A stretch of 64,000 nt of DNA. Source: an uncultured Eggerthella sp. GTDB lineage: Bacteria; Actinomycetota; Coriobacteriia; Coriobacteriales; Eggerthellaceae. The notes under the pieces are model-generated. The model did no database searches and had not been told where the DNA came from. It was given only the letters and a program-made list of their open reading frames with translations. Shown here in pieces: positions 8,038-17,120 of this stretch (its first letter is position 1; every line of letters starts with the position of its first letter). The translations under genes and the position numbers were made by a program. The stretch spans positions 103,298-167,297 of the forward strand of contig UQNZ01000003.1 of NCBI GenBank assembly GCA_900542525.1. The letters are read 5' to 3'.

Positions 8038-9471
8038 TTAGCGCGTGGCATCCGCACCATAAATGATCGGCATCGAGCTGACCACTTCGCTTTCGGCTTC
8101 CTTCGCTTGATCGCCGCCAGTAAGCCTGTTCCACCAGATGCCGATACCTTCAAGGAAGTTCGGACCGGCACAGTCTTCTGCAGCAACAAGGTCGACCGTT
8201 TTGATGATCTCGTTATTCTGGTAATAGTTTACCGTACCCACCTTGTCTCCCACATGCACGGTGTTGGTAATGTCGTCGAAAACCACGTCTTGACTCACAT
8301 TTCCGTTATAACGAAAGACCTCGACCGTCTCAGTTGGGTTGGCTATCGTTGCCTTGAAGGTCTTATCGAGCCAACCTTTATGGCTCACATTCGCCACGAC
8401 GGGCGCTTGGACTTCCTGACCATTGAGTCGAAGCATGATCACTTCATCCGAAGAAGCCAACGGAACATCGATCGTATTGTCGTAGACCCAATTCCACATG
8501 GTCGTACAGTCGGTGAAACGCTGCGCTTCCGTAGTTGAATGAAGCACTATAGCATAGAGGATCTCTCCATCTCGCTCACAGGCACCTGCAAAGCACTCGC
8601 CTGCTTCTTCGGTGAACCCGGTCTTGATGCCGCAAGCACCTTCATAGACGCCTACCAGAAGGTCGGTCGACTCGAGCTGAAGATCGACCCAATTCTCTCC
8701 GCGCTTGACCGAGATCGTGGTCTTTGGCGTTGCTACGACCGAACGAAAAAGCTCGTTTTCCATAGCAGCGCGCGCCATGATGGAAACATTCTGAGCACTG
8801 CAATGCATGTCCCCACTGAACTGATCGTAATCAAGACCATGCGGATTGCTGAAATGGGCATCATTCATGCCAAGAGCAAGCGCCTTCTTGTTCATCGCAT
8901 AGACGAATGCATCGTAGCCATTCTGCGGCATCTCGTTCTCGGGAATGCTCTTGTCCTTTTGAAGCTCTTCCAAGATCTTAGGCCCAAGCGATTCAGCCAA
9001 AGCTTGACCTGCATCGTTACCTGAAGGAATCATGAGTGCCTTGATCGCAGCTTCGAGCGTGAGCACATCTCCCGCTCTCAGCCCCGCAGTAGATTCACCG
9101 ATGCTCGCCGCTTCTTGACTGACCGTGATCTCGGTCTGCGTAGGATCTCCCCCATAGTCGAGAGCAACAAGCGCGGTCATGATCTTCGTGATAGAGGCGA
9201 TATGAACTTGATCATAAGCATTACGCGCAAAGTAGATCGTGCCGTCGCTTGAAACAAGATAAGCGTATTCGGCGGCGATATTCGGCGCTTGAGCAGCAGT
9301 GAAACCTTGCTCTTCGATGGTCTGACCGAGTACCACATCGGAATTGCGCACTTCAGCCTGAGCAACACACGGGAAAAGCGCAACGCTCAGAACAGACGCA
9401 AATACGCAAGCAAGAATGCCTGCGTATTTGGTACGTGCTCTATCAAGGTTATGCGAACTAGTCGAGCGCAT
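8038..9471 (-). CDS. D-alanyl-D-alanine carboxypeptidase (S11, DacF/DacA-like)
   Basis: A 477-residue penicillin-binding protein of the S11 family. From the ATG at 9471 it has a basic start, a hydrophobic segment ending in AQA (signal peptide, about residues 17-39), the active-site tetrad SITK (Ser93, Lys96), SGN at 150-152 and KTG at 283-285. A C-terminal PBP5-like domain follows. It trims the terminal D-Ala of peptidoglycan stem peptides outside the membrane. The chosen start overlaps the ACT gene by 14 bp and has a GAGG site. A start 14 codons further upstream is possible but would place polar residues before the signal. Confidence 0.9.
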   Translation of the reverse strand: MRSTSSHNLDRARTKYAGILACVFASVLSVALFPCVAQAEVRNSDVVLGQTIEEQGFTAAQAPNIAAEYAYLVSSDGTIYFARNAYDQVHIASITKIMTALVALDYGGDPTQTEITVSQEAASIGESTAGLRAGDVLTLEAAIKALMIPSGNDAGQALAESLGPKILEELQKDKSIPENEMPQNGYDAFVYAMNKKALALGMNDAHFSNPHGLDYDQFSGDMHCSAQNVSIMARAAMENELFRSVVATPKTTISVKRGENWVDLQLESTDLLVGVYEGACGIKTGFTEEAGECFAGACERDGEILYAIVLHSTTEAQRFTDCTTMWNWVYDNTIDVPLASSDEVIMLRLNGQEVQAPVVANVSHKGWLDKTFKATIANPTETVEVFRYNGNVSQDVVFDDITNTVHVGDKVGTVNYYQNNEIIKTVDLVAAEDCAGPNFLEGIGIWWNRLTGGDQAKEAESEVVSSMPIIYGADATR

Positions 9472-9880
9472 ACACATCCTCAGGTTTGCAGACTTCGAAT
9501 CCTTCTGCAGCAAGCTTTACATCAAGCGCTGGCTCAGCCACCTTCAAGATATCGATCGCATGATCGCCTACCATGAAGCAGTGTGCATATTCGACGTTGA
9601 TGTCCTTATCATCAAGATAATCGAAGAGCTTCGAGAGCGATCCAGGAACATTGGGCACCTTGACCGCAACGACGTCGATCAGCTTCGCTTGATAGCCTTC
9701 TTCTCGCAAGATGCGACAGGCTTTCTCAGGCGTGTCGCAAAAGATACGCAAGATGCCAAAATCCTTCGTGTCAGCTAGGAACATCGCCTGCATGTTGATA
9801 TCAGCACGAGCGATACTGCGCACCGCAGAAGCGAGCCTGCCTTCTTTGTTCTCCAGAAATACGGTTAGTTGCGAGATCAT
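9458..9880 (-). CDS. ACT-domain protein, copy 2 (paaK-associated)
   Basis: A 140-residue tandem-ACT protein beginning MISQLTVFLENKEGRLASAV, with a second half starting near KVPNVPGSLSKLFDYLDDKD. It is a paralogue of the protein at 4770-5183. Its start overlaps the paaK copy 2 stop in a TAATG junction, so the two are translationally coupled. Together with copy 1 this gives two complete paaK-ACT units within 8 kb. A regulatory, ligand-binding role is inferred from the domain. No catalytic function is expected. Confidence 0.87.
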   Translation of the reverse strand: MISQLTVFLENKEGRLASAVRSIARADINMQAMFLADTKDFGILRIFCDTPEKACRILREEGYQAKLIDVVAVKVPNVPGSLSKLFDYLDDKDINVEYAHCFMVGDHAIDILKVAEPALDVKLAAEGFEVCKPEDVYALD

Positions 9881-11208
9881 TATTTCAATCCTTCCCTCAG
9901 GTCGATGATGCGTTTTGCCTTACCTTCAGAGCGCTCGATGGTCTTTGGTTCGACGATCTTCACATCAACCGCAATCTGAAGATTATCTTTGAGCGCCTTC
10001 TTGAGATCTTTCGTGAGCTTCTGCAAGCGAGCTACTTCGTCGAAGGGGAAATCGGGCACGGTCTCAACCTGAAGTTCAACATGGTCGAGCGAGCCCTTAG
10101 TCGTGAGGATGAGCTGATACTGCGGAACGATCTCAGGGAACGAAACGATCTCTTCCTCGATCTGAGACGGGAAGACATTCACACCGCGCAAGATCAGCAT
10201 GTCGTCGGTACGACCCGTGATGCGATCCATACGGCGGAAAGTACGCCCACATTCACACTGGCCAGTGATGATGCGAGAAATATCGCGCGTACGATAACGA
10301 ACGAGCGGCGAACACTCCTTAGAGAGCGTCGTCATGACCACTTCGCCCCACTGGCCATCGGGTACAGGCTCGAGCGTCTGTGGATCAACGATCTCGATGA
10401 TGAAGTGATCCTCGCAAACATGAAGGCCATTCTGTGCTTCGCATTCGCAAGCCACCCCTGGTCCCATGACCTCTGAAAGACCATAGATATCATAGACCTG
10501 GATACCAAGCTTATCTTGAATTTCAGCACGCATGCCCTCAGAGCAGGGCTCTGCGCCAAGGATACCTGCATGGATCTTGAATTCTTCAGCCGGCTTGTAG
10601 CCCTCTTCGATCGCCACATCAGCGATATTGAGCGCATAAGAAGGCGTGCATGCGAGCACATCAACATCGAAGTCTTTCATGAGACGCACCTGACGTTTCG
10701 TATTGCCCGTCGACATGGGGAGCACGGTAAGACCACCGCGTTCACCGCCCTGGTGAGCGCCGAGGCCGCCCGTGAACAAACCATACCCATAGGCAACCTG
10801 CAGAACAGCATCAGAGCCACAATCTGCCGCATAGAGGAAACGAGCGAAGCAATCGCCCCACACTTCAAGGTCCTTCGCAGTGTAGCCAACCACTGTTGCG
10901 GTGCCTGTCGTGCCCGAAGAGCAGTGAATGCGAGCGACTTCATCTCGTGGCACCGCGAACATGCCGAACGGATACGCATCGCGCAGATCCTGCTTCACCG
11001 TGAACGGGAATTTGCTCAGATCGTCGAGCGTCTTTATGTCTTCAGGTTTAACACCTGCCTTATCAAACGACTCACGATAGAAAGGAATACGCTCATAGAC
11101 ATAAGCGACCAATTTCTGAAGGCGCTCAAGTTGAAGTGCATCGAGCTCCTCACGTGGCATTGTTTCTAGTTCGGGCTGGTAGTACACAACGGTTCCTTTC
11201 ATGCTCAT
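9880..11208 (-). CDS. paaK: Phenylacetate-CoA ligase family protein, copy 2
   Basis: A 442-residue paralogue of the ligase at 3373-4692 with the same order of motifs: P-loop region SSGTTGTATVVGY at 97-109, YGLSEVMGPGVACECEAQNG, LVRYRTRDISRI, CECGRTFRRMDRITGRTDDM and SEGKAKRI. The residue after SSGTTG is Thr rather than the Lys present in copy 1, so substrate range or kinetics may differ. It starts in an ATGA overlap with the vanW-like gene and is coupled to its ACT partner. Aryl or short-chain acids are the likely substrates. Confidence 0.88.
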   Translation of the reverse strand: MSMKGTVVYYQPELETMPREELDALQLERLQKLVAYVYERIPFYRESFDKAGVKPEDIKTLDDLSKFPFTVKQDLRDAYPFGMFAVPRDEVARIHCSSGTTGTATVVGYTAKDLEVWGDCFARFLYAADCGSDAVLQVAYGYGLFTGGLGAHQGGERGGLTVLPMSTGNTKRQVRLMKDFDVDVLACTPSYALNIADVAIEEGYKPAEEFKIHAGILGAEPCSEGMRAEIQDKLGIQVYDIYGLSEVMGPGVACECEAQNGLHVCEDHFIIEIVDPQTLEPVPDGQWGEVVMTTLSKECSPLVRYRTRDISRIITGQCECGRTFRRMDRITGRTDDMLILRGVNVFPSQIEEEIVSFPEIVPQYQLILTTKGSLDHVELQVETVPDFPFDEVARLQKLTKDLKKALKDNLQIAVDVKIVEPKTIERSEGKAKRIIDLREGLK

Positions 11209-13781
11209 TCGCTCGAAGGTTCGGCTGAACCCTGAACTTTCACTTCATTCTTCGGCTGATAATTCGAATGGAATTCTTTCTCTTGAATTATATTGCCATT
11301 ACGGTCTTTGACCGTGCGGACAACCGTAATCGAGCGCCCATTAGCGCCAGAAGACTCGATGAACTCTGTCCCAAGAGGATAATCGGGATCTTTACGCACC
11401 ACTGTGCGATACGGTTCGCCTTCTTCCCATTCGCCATAAACGGTCGTTACTTCATACCCTGGATCGACACCGTAGAGCGTGGCACTGACCGATGAATTGG
11501 TGTAGCTCATGCGCAGCAGCACATCGGATTCCGTATCGTTTCGCCATACCAGATCGATATCAGGGTACGCGATGGCTGCGTCGCGACCTTCAGGATAGCT
11601 CGCGATATAGAGCGAATGGTTGTTGCGGCGCTCGATCGAATAACCCGCTTCATAGACCACATTGAACACCGTCGTGGCCACCTGACAGATACCACCACCG
11701 ATTGCATCGGAGTATTCGCCGCCGATGATAGCACCCGCACCTTGGTAACCCTTTTCTGGTGTTGCCTCGCCTGCAAGCGCCAAGAACGACCAAGTCTCCC
11801 CTGCCTTACAGATCGAGTTATTGAGTGCATCAGCTGCCACGTGAATGTTGTTGTTGCGCGCTTCTGCGCCTGATGCATAGCGCGTGGTATAGGACGATAT
11901 TTCAGTGATGAGTCCATAATCGAGCGCCTCTTCGAAGCTCATCGATTCAGGGATCTGCGCTGAAACAACTTGAACCTCTGCTGCGGTGGTCTTCTCGCTA
12001 GATGAGAAGAATGTTTCATTCAGGTGCGCGATCGCCTCGGAAACCTGCGGCACTGAGCCTGTTGCGTTAGTGCTAACAGTGACGTTGCCGCCCTCGTTCG
12101 CGAAGTGTACAAGATAATCTGATCCACCATAGCTAAAGCCGAACCCTTGGATTATCTTCTGGTTAGCTTTCGCACCATCGAAGAACGGCACGAGCGCAAA
12201 TGCGTCGCCCTCTTGCTTCACCTCAGTCTTGATCCATTCAGCAAGCACGTTCTTGTCTGCAAAATAGCTCTTGTCATCATAGGAGAAATTGACCCCGCAA
12301 GGAATCGAAGCATTGATCTCATCCGCGCACGTCTGCGCCTTATCATGGTCGATCTGGATCACAACATCGTGCATATCGATGATGAAGCGCGACTCACCTT
12401 CGGCTTCAAGAAGCGCTTGATTCAGCCTGTCGATCAACCACTCTTCAGACACCTCATACCCATCGTGCCCATCGGTCACCTGCGCATGCGCGTCCTTCAT
12501 CTCGATGTTGAAATTGACCATCTTGCTTCCAAGTGCATCGATGATCTCATCGCGAAGCGCTTCGAGCGAAGTCTCATTGAATGTGCAGGTTGGCTTGATA
12601 TCATGCCCTGAGAATTGAGCTGCTAAGCGCGCAAAGAACCCCCCATCGCTTCGTCCTACTTCATAAGCGGCTTTAGCATATGCAGATGGATCGAAGGTTG
12701 CACCGATAAGAGAAGCATTCACCGTCCAACGATCACGCGAAGAGAGCGATTCTTCATAGGAGATCTGTTCTTCGAGCGATTCATTGCGCTGCTGTTCTTC
12801 TTCAGAGCGCTGTGCAGCTTGCTCGTTAGCGCAGAAGACCACTGCATTGCTGTTGAAGCGCGGTTCGTATTCCTGAGAGATGAGCGTTGTGGCCTCTTCA
12901 GGCGTTTTCCCAGAAAGATCGATATTCCCTACGCTCACACCTTGGTAGATGCGATTCATCGTAGCGAGCGAATCAACGCCTCCGGCAACTACGATCACCA
13001 CAAGCACCACAAGCGCTACTGAAAGCGCCTTGCTCTTCGACCACAGCCATGAACATCCGCCAGCGAATCGCGCGAATGCGCCCGTTCTTCCCGAAGAGTC
13101 CGAACGCTTTCCTCCCGTTGGCTTCATGGGATTCTTCAGCACATTGTGAGGGATCCCCTGTTCACCCCCAAGCATATTGTTCGTCTGATTTGCTTGCGAG
13201 CGTCGCTTACCCTCCGTGCGCGCAGAGCGACTAGATTGCGCAGCTCCCCTACGAGCACGAGTATTCGTTGCTGGCGAAGCAGCTTCTTGTGGTGGCTCAT
13301 CGTTAGTTACCGCAGTACGCCTGGCCGTGCGCATGAGCGTCTCAGCGCGAGCAGGACGTTGTGACGAACACTGAGCGCTATCTGAAAAAAGCGACCGCTC
13401 TTGCTGCGTTGTAGCAGTGCGTGCTTGCAGTCGCTGCCGTGCGGCATCACGACTCTCTTGTGCAGAATCAAGCTCAGGCTCTCTGCGAGAAGGACGTGCG
13501 CTCGTGCGAGCCTGCGAACCGTACCGAGTGTCCCTGCGCGAGCGAATGCTCGATTCTTGCAAACGCGAATCGCGCGACGAGCCAGTTTCGCCACCTACGC
13601 GTGAAGAACGTCCCTCTGAAGCAGTGCGTCCACCTCGCACCGAACGCGCACTTTGGCTTGCAGAATCTCCGCGCGGAGGCGAAGTATCGCGCGCAGTGCG
13701 TGAAGGACGCGTGTTAGAACGATCTTGACCACGTCGCTTTGACGAAGAAGATAATCCTTGCGCATCGCGCTTTCTAACCAT
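11205..13781 (-). CDS. VanW-family cell-wall protein with long disordered Arg/Ser-rich N-terminus
   Basis: An 858-residue membrane-anchored protein. Residues 1-250 are low-complexity and rich in Arg, Ser and Ala. A single transmembrane segment (about 252-268, LSVALVVLVVIVVAGG) follows, then an extracellular region with two peptidoglycan-binding-like modules, a VanW domain (about 626-773, including NNIHVAADALNNSICKAGE and IGGGICQVATTVFN), and a G5-like C-terminus. The function of VanW domains is not settled but they are tied to the cell wall. I chose the ATG at 13781, which overlaps pgsA by 8 bp behind GGAG. An in-frame TTG at 13808 is weaker. The basic tail would lie in the cytoplasm. Confidence 0.85.
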   Translation of the reverse strand: MVRKRDAQGLSSSSKRRGQDRSNTRPSRTARDTSPPRGDSASQSARSVRGGRTASEGRSSRVGGETGSSRDSRLQESSIRSRRDTRYGSQARTSARPSRREPELDSAQESRDAARQRLQARTATTQQERSLFSDSAQCSSQRPARAETLMRTARRTAVTNDEPPQEAASPATNTRARRGAAQSSRSARTEGKRRSQANQTNNMLGGEQGIPHNVLKNPMKPTGGKRSDSSGRTGAFARFAGGCSWLWSKSKALSVALVVLVVIVVAGGVDSLATMNRIYQGVSVGNIDLSGKTPEEATTLISQEYEPRFNSNAVVFCANEQAAQRSEEEQQRNESLEEQISYEESLSSRDRWTVNASLIGATFDPSAYAKAAYEVGRSDGGFFARLAAQFSGHDIKPTCTFNETSLEALRDEIIDALGSKMVNFNIEMKDAHAQVTDGHDGYEVSEEWLIDRLNQALLEAEGESRFIIDMHDVVIQIDHDKAQTCADEINASIPCGVNFSYDDKSYFADKNVLAEWIKTEVKQEGDAFALVPFFDGAKANQKIIQGFGFSYGGSDYLVHFANEGGNVTVSTNATGSVPQVSEAIAHLNETFFSSSEKTTAAEVQVVSAQIPESMSFEEALDYGLITEISSYTTRYASGAEARNNNIHVAADALNNSICKAGETWSFLALAGEATPEKGYQGAGAIIGGEYSDAIGGGICQVATTVFNVVYEAGYSIERRNNHSLYIASYPEGRDAAIAYPDIDLVWRNDTESDVLLRMSYTNSSVSATLYGVDPGYEVTTVYGEWEEGEPYRTVVRKDPDYPLGTEFIESSGANGRSITVVRTVKDRNGNIIQEKEFHSNYQPKNEVKVQGSAEPSSE

Positions 13782-14433
13782 GAGCGCTCTCCGATGAGGC
13801 TTCCGCAAGCTTGCGTGCTTTCGCCGATCGTGCGCCCTTTATGCCAGCATAGGCATAGTAGGACGTGGTGAAGATATTCAAGATAAGACCGGCATATACG
13901 AACCAGAATCCCCATGAATACTGCGCAGCAGAGAAGCCAGGAAGCCAAGAGAGATCACATACGCCCAACCCTGCGAAGAGCGGGAAATTCAAAAGCACAC
14001 CCACAAAACCGATGTAGAGAAGCGTGGTGGCAACCTTACCCGCATAGATGACCGGCACACGCACCTGATAGCGCTTCAGAATATAGCCGCCACCAATGAG
14101 CAGAGCAAGATCGCGAATGACCACAAAAAGGATGATCCAGAGCGGCAAACGCCCCACCAAGAACAGCCCAAGCACGCCTGAGATCATGAGAAGACGATCC
14201 ACTGCGGGGTCGAGCAACTGACCCAAACGAGAAACTTGATTGGTACGGCGCGCTACCTGGCCATCGACCCAGTCGGTCGATGCGGCGATCGCGAAGAGCA
14301 GTGTAGCTGCAAGATTCAGATCATGGAAGAGCAACACAAGGAAAATAGGAATCATGAGCAGACGAATGAATGAGATAAGATTCGGCAACGTGAAGATCTT
14401 GTTCGACACCTCGTAGGACTCGTTCGCGCCCAT
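13774..14433 (-). CDS. pgsA: CDP-diacylglycerol--glycerol-3-phosphate 3-phosphatidyltransferase
   Basis: A 219-residue membrane enzyme with the CDP-alcohol phosphatidyltransferase signature DWVDGQVAR...GQLLDPAVD in full. It makes phosphatidylglycerol phosphate from CDP-diacylglycerol and glycerol-3-phosphate. An N-terminal FTLPNLISFIRLLMIPIFL stretch is typical of PgsA. The ATG at 14433 follows GAGGGAGAG. It is the first gene of the long minus-strand run that continues into the VanW gene, just after the putative terminator that ends the ech operon. Confidence 0.9.
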   Translation of the reverse strand: MGANESYEVSNKIFTLPNLISFIRLLMIPIFLVLLFHDLNLAATLLFAIAASTDWVDGQVARRTNQVSRLGQLLDPAVDRLLMISGVLGLFLVGRLPLWIILFVVIRDLALLIGGGYILKRYQVRVPVIYAGKVATTLLYIGFVGVLLNFPLFAGLGVCDLSWLPGFSAAQYSWGFWFVYAGLILNIFTTSYYAYAGIKGARSAKARKLAEASSESAHG

Positions 14434-14455
14434 GCGCTCTCTCCCTCTTCAAAAG

Positions 14456-14480
14456 GAAACGGGCCTTAAAAAGGCCCGAA
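14456..14480 (-). terminator. Putative terminator of the ech operon
   Basis: The palindrome GGGCCTTAAAAAGGCCC (14461-14477) lies 29 bp behind the echF stop. On the minus strand it is followed by a T-rich but interrupted tail (GTTTCCTTTT), so it is a moderate intrinsic terminator or a processing hairpin separating ech from pgsA. Confidence 0.5.
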
Positions 14481-14505
14481 TCACACAGAATTCTATATCG
14501 GTAGC

Positions 14506-14979
14506 CTAAGCTTCAGGCGTTTGACCAGCTTGTTCCTGCTTTGCTTTTTCACGTGCAGCTTTTGCTTCCAACGCCGCCTTAATTCTAGCAGCTTTTTCCG
14601 CTTCCTTACGTGCAAGCTCTGCTTTTTCTTCCTCGGTGGGTTCAGGTTTCGTAGTGACCGAAGCAACCTTCTCAAAAGCTGGCTTACGATACTCCGGCAT
14701 CATGGTGAGACAATGCTGCGGACATTCACGTACGCACGTGCGGCACTGAATGCAATCGAACGGATCGATCGTCCAAGACTCTGCCTCTTTATCTACCGTG
14801 ATGCAGCCTGTCGGACAGCGCTTTGCGCAGATGCCACAGAGCGTGCATTCGACGATGTCATTTTCAACATGTCCCTTCAGATCCTCGACAGGAGGCTTTG
14901 TCTCATACGGGTAGCGAATGGTCTCAGGACGCTTGAAGAGCGACTTGAGCGTCATTTTTCCTAGTTTGAAATATCCCAT
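14506..14979 (-). CDS. echF: Ech-type hydrogenase ferredoxin subunit
   Basis: A 157-residue two-cluster ferredoxin subunit (NuoI-like) with CTLCGICAKRCP (Cys45-55) and CIQCRTCVRECP (Cys76-86), both complete for 4Fe-4S clusters. It would pass electrons from reduced ferredoxin to the small subunit. After about residue 110 it carries a Glu/Lys/Ala-rich tail not needed for cluster binding. It is the last gene of the ech operon, 4 bp behind echE. A similar charged tail occurs in the EchD-like subunit. Confidence 0.9.
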   Translation of the reverse strand: MGYFKLGKMTLKSLFKRPETIRYPYETKPPVEDLKGHVENDIVECTLCGICAKRCPTGCITVDKEAESWTIDPFDCIQCRTCVRECPQHCLTMMPEYRKPAFEKVASVTTKPEPTEEEKAELARKEAEKAARIKAALEAKAAREKAKQEQAGQTPEA

Positions 14980-14983
14980 TGCT

Positions 14984-16072
14984 CTACCTTTCCGTGCAGC
15001 TGATGCAAGGATCGATGGTAAGAACGATCATGTTGACATCGGCTAGGTCGCAGCCTTTGAGCGCCACGGTCATGCCAGCGATATTCTGCGTAGTTGGGGT
15101 GCGGATACGCATGCGCTCGAGATTCTTCGTACCATTGCCAGAACAGTAGTAATACACTTCACCACGCGGCTGTTCAAGAATATTGCATGCTTCGCTTCCT
15201 GCAGCAGGCGCACCCTTCACAGGCACATAGAAATCGCCACCAGGAATCTTGTCGATCAGTTCATTGATGATGTCGATGGACTGCAGCACCTCTTCAGCAC
15301 GCACCTGAACGCGTGCGTAGCAATCACCATCGGTCGAGAGAATCGGCTTGAATTCCGCCAGATCGCCATACGCGCCAATACCCAAGCAGCGAACATCGTT
15401 GTTCAAGTTGCTCGCACGGGCGAAGGGTCCGACCATGCCGTAGCCAAACGCATCTTCCGGTGCGATATAGCCCACGCCTACCAGACGATTCTTCACTGAT
15501 GTGTCTTTCAGGAAAGCATTGCAAATTTGCTTGTACTCATCTTTAATGCTCGCAAGCTTATCTTTGATAGCCTGGAGCATAGGCGCATCGATATCCTTCG
15601 TAACGCCACCGATGAGCGTATAAGACAAGATAACGCGTCCGCCAGCTACCGCTTCGAAGATATCGAGGATGCGCTCACGCAAGCGCCAGGAATGCATGAA
15701 CAAGCTCTCGAAACCGAACGCATCAGCCGCAAGACCCATCCACAGCAAATGAGAATGTATACGCGAAAGCTCATGCATGATGGCACGCAAGTATTCAGCA
15801 CGCGGCGGGATCTCAACGTTCATAAGGCGCTCGACCGTTTGTGCATAGCCATAGCTGTGACCGAACGCACAAATGCCGCAGATACGCTCAGCAACATAGA
15901 TGTATTGGTGGATATCGCGCGTCTCGACGAGCTTTTCAAGACCACGATGGATGAATCCGATCTGAGGAAGAACATCGACGACCGTTTCGTCTTCAACCAC
16001 GAGGTCAAGATGAACCGGCTCAGGCAGAACCGGATGCTGGGGTCCGAATGGTATGACTTGTGCTTTTGCCAT
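14984..16072 (-). CDS. echE: Ech-type [NiFe] hydrogenase large subunit
   Basis: This 362-residue protein is the group 4 [NiFe] hydrogenase large subunit, homologous to the 49-kDa subunit of complex I. Both nickel-binding cysteine pairs are intact: RICGIC at residues 63-68 and DPCISC at 354-359, with the protein ending TER just after it. That shows a true hydrogenase rather than a Ni-less complex-I subunit. The ending right after the C-terminal motif suggests there is no cleavable extension. Maturation genes (hyp) are not in the window. Confidence 0.93.
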   Translation of the reverse strand: MAKAQVIPFGPQHPVLPEPVHLDLVVEDETVVDVLPQIGFIHRGLEKLVETRDIHQYIYVAERICGICAFGHSYGYAQTVERLMNVEIPPRAEYLRAIMHELSRIHSHLLWMGLAADAFGFESLFMHSWRLRERILDIFEAVAGGRVILSYTLIGGVTKDIDAPMLQAIKDKLASIKDEYKQICNAFLKDTSVKNRLVGVGYIAPEDAFGYGMVGPFARASNLNNDVRCLGIGAYGDLAEFKPILSTDGDCYARVQVRAEEVLQSIDIINELIDKIPGGDFYVPVKGAPAAGSEACNILEQPRGEVYYYCSGNGTKNLERMRIRTPTTQNIAGMTVALKGCDLADVNMIVLTIDPCISCTER

Positions 16073-16074
16073 TG

Positions 16075-16659
16075 TTACTCCCCTTCCTCGTTCGTGTTCG
16101 CAGAAGCTTCTGAAGGCGCTGCCTCAGAAGCGTTCGCAGGAGCTTCAGCCTGCTCTTGAGGCTGCTCTTCAGCAGGAGCGCTGGTTACACTAGCTGCTTC
16201 GGCCTCTTTTGCCGCCTTCTCCTTTGCCGCTTTCGCCGCTTTTGCTGCTTTGGCCTTTGCGATCTTCGCCGCTTTCTCACGTGCGGCAAGCTGCTCAGGC
16301 GAGACGATGCTCATAGGAGCTTCAACGCCTTCAGCAAAGCGATAGAATGCACCTTCGAAATCGATAAGATTACCAACGATGTTCACACCGAAGAGATCGT
16401 GAGCTTCGTTTTCGTTCACGAAGATGGCGATATAAAGCGGCGTAAGCGAAGGAACCTCAGTCTCACCCTTGATGATTCCTTCGATTCGGCGATTGATGAC
16501 TTCGCTGCCTTTGATGAACGTGTAGTAAAGCCAGACGGTATCGTCTTCTTTGAGTACGCCCATCATCTGAGCCAGCTGATACCCTTGCTCCTTATATTCG
16601 CGCGCAGTATCGACCAGATCTTCGAGCGCAAGAGGGACAAACGTTTCATTCAATTCCAT
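16075..16659 (-). CDS. echD: Ech-type hydrogenase subunit D (NuoC-like) with Ala/Glu-rich tail
   Basis: A 194-residue protein whose first 120 residues match the 30-kDa complex I subunit family (ITPLYIAIFVNENEAHDLFG region, written here as SLTPLYIAIFVNENEAHDL). The remaining ~70 residues form an alternating Lys/Ala stretch followed by a Pro/Glu/Ala/Ser-rich acidic tail, unlike standard EchD. It sits between echC and echE with gaps of 5 and 2 bp. The core presumably docks the hydrogenase module. The tail is probably disordered or a short helix. Confidence 0.85.
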   Translation of the reverse strand: MELNETFVPLALEDLVDTAREYKEQGYQLAQMMGVLKEDDTVWLYYTFIKGSEVINRRIEGIIKGETEVPSLTPLYIAIFVNENEAHDLFGVNIVGNLIDFEGAFYRFAEGVEAPMSIVSPEQLAAREKAAKIAKAKAAKAAKAAKEKAAKEAEAASVTSAPAEEQPQEQAEAPANASEAAPSEASANTNEEGE

Positions 16660-16664
16660 AACGC

Positions 16665-17111
16665 TTACGCCCCTTTCTTCTTCTCTTCTTTGAGTTTCTT
16701 CGACTTTTCCTCAAGAATGCCAATGCCTTGAACGACCGCATCGATGATCGCTTCAGGACGAATCGCGCAACCAGGCGCATACACATCCACAGGAATTGCC
16801 TGATCAACACCACCGATGATGTTGTAGCAGTCTTTGAAGATGCCTGCCGTACAAGCGCAGACACCGCAGGCAACGACCACCTTCGGTTCTATCATCTGAT
16901 CGTAGATTTCCTTAACAACATCGATATTGCGTTCGTTGACACCACCCGTAACCAGGAAGATATCAGCATGTTTGGGGTTACCGGTATTGATGATGCCAAA
17001 ACGCTCGACATCGTAGAGCGGCGTGAGCGCAGCGAGCACCTCAATATCGCAACCGTTACAGCTCGAACCGTCGTAATGTATGATCCAAGGAGATTTTGAA
17101 ACAGAAGACAT
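16665..17111 (-). CDS. echC: Ech-type hydrogenase small subunit (NuoB-like)
   Basis: A 148-residue small subunit homologous to NuoB/PSST. The cysteines for the proximal 4Fe-4S cluster are visible as SSCNGCDIEVL (Cys18, Cys21), ACGVCAC (82-87) and YAPGCAIRPEA (Cys115). It links the ferredoxin subunit to the NiFe site. The C-terminus ends in a short run of Lys and Glu. It lies 9 bp behind echB and 5 bp before echD. Confidence 0.92.
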   Translation of the reverse strand: MSSVSKSPWIIHYDGSSCNGCDIEVLAALTPLYDVERFGIINTGNPKHADIFLVTGGVNERNIDVVKEIYDQMIEPKVVVACGVCACTAGIFKDCYNIIGGVDQAIPVDVYAPGCAIRPEAIIDAVVQGIGILEEKSKKLKEEKKKGA

Positions 17112-17120
17112 GTTACCTCC

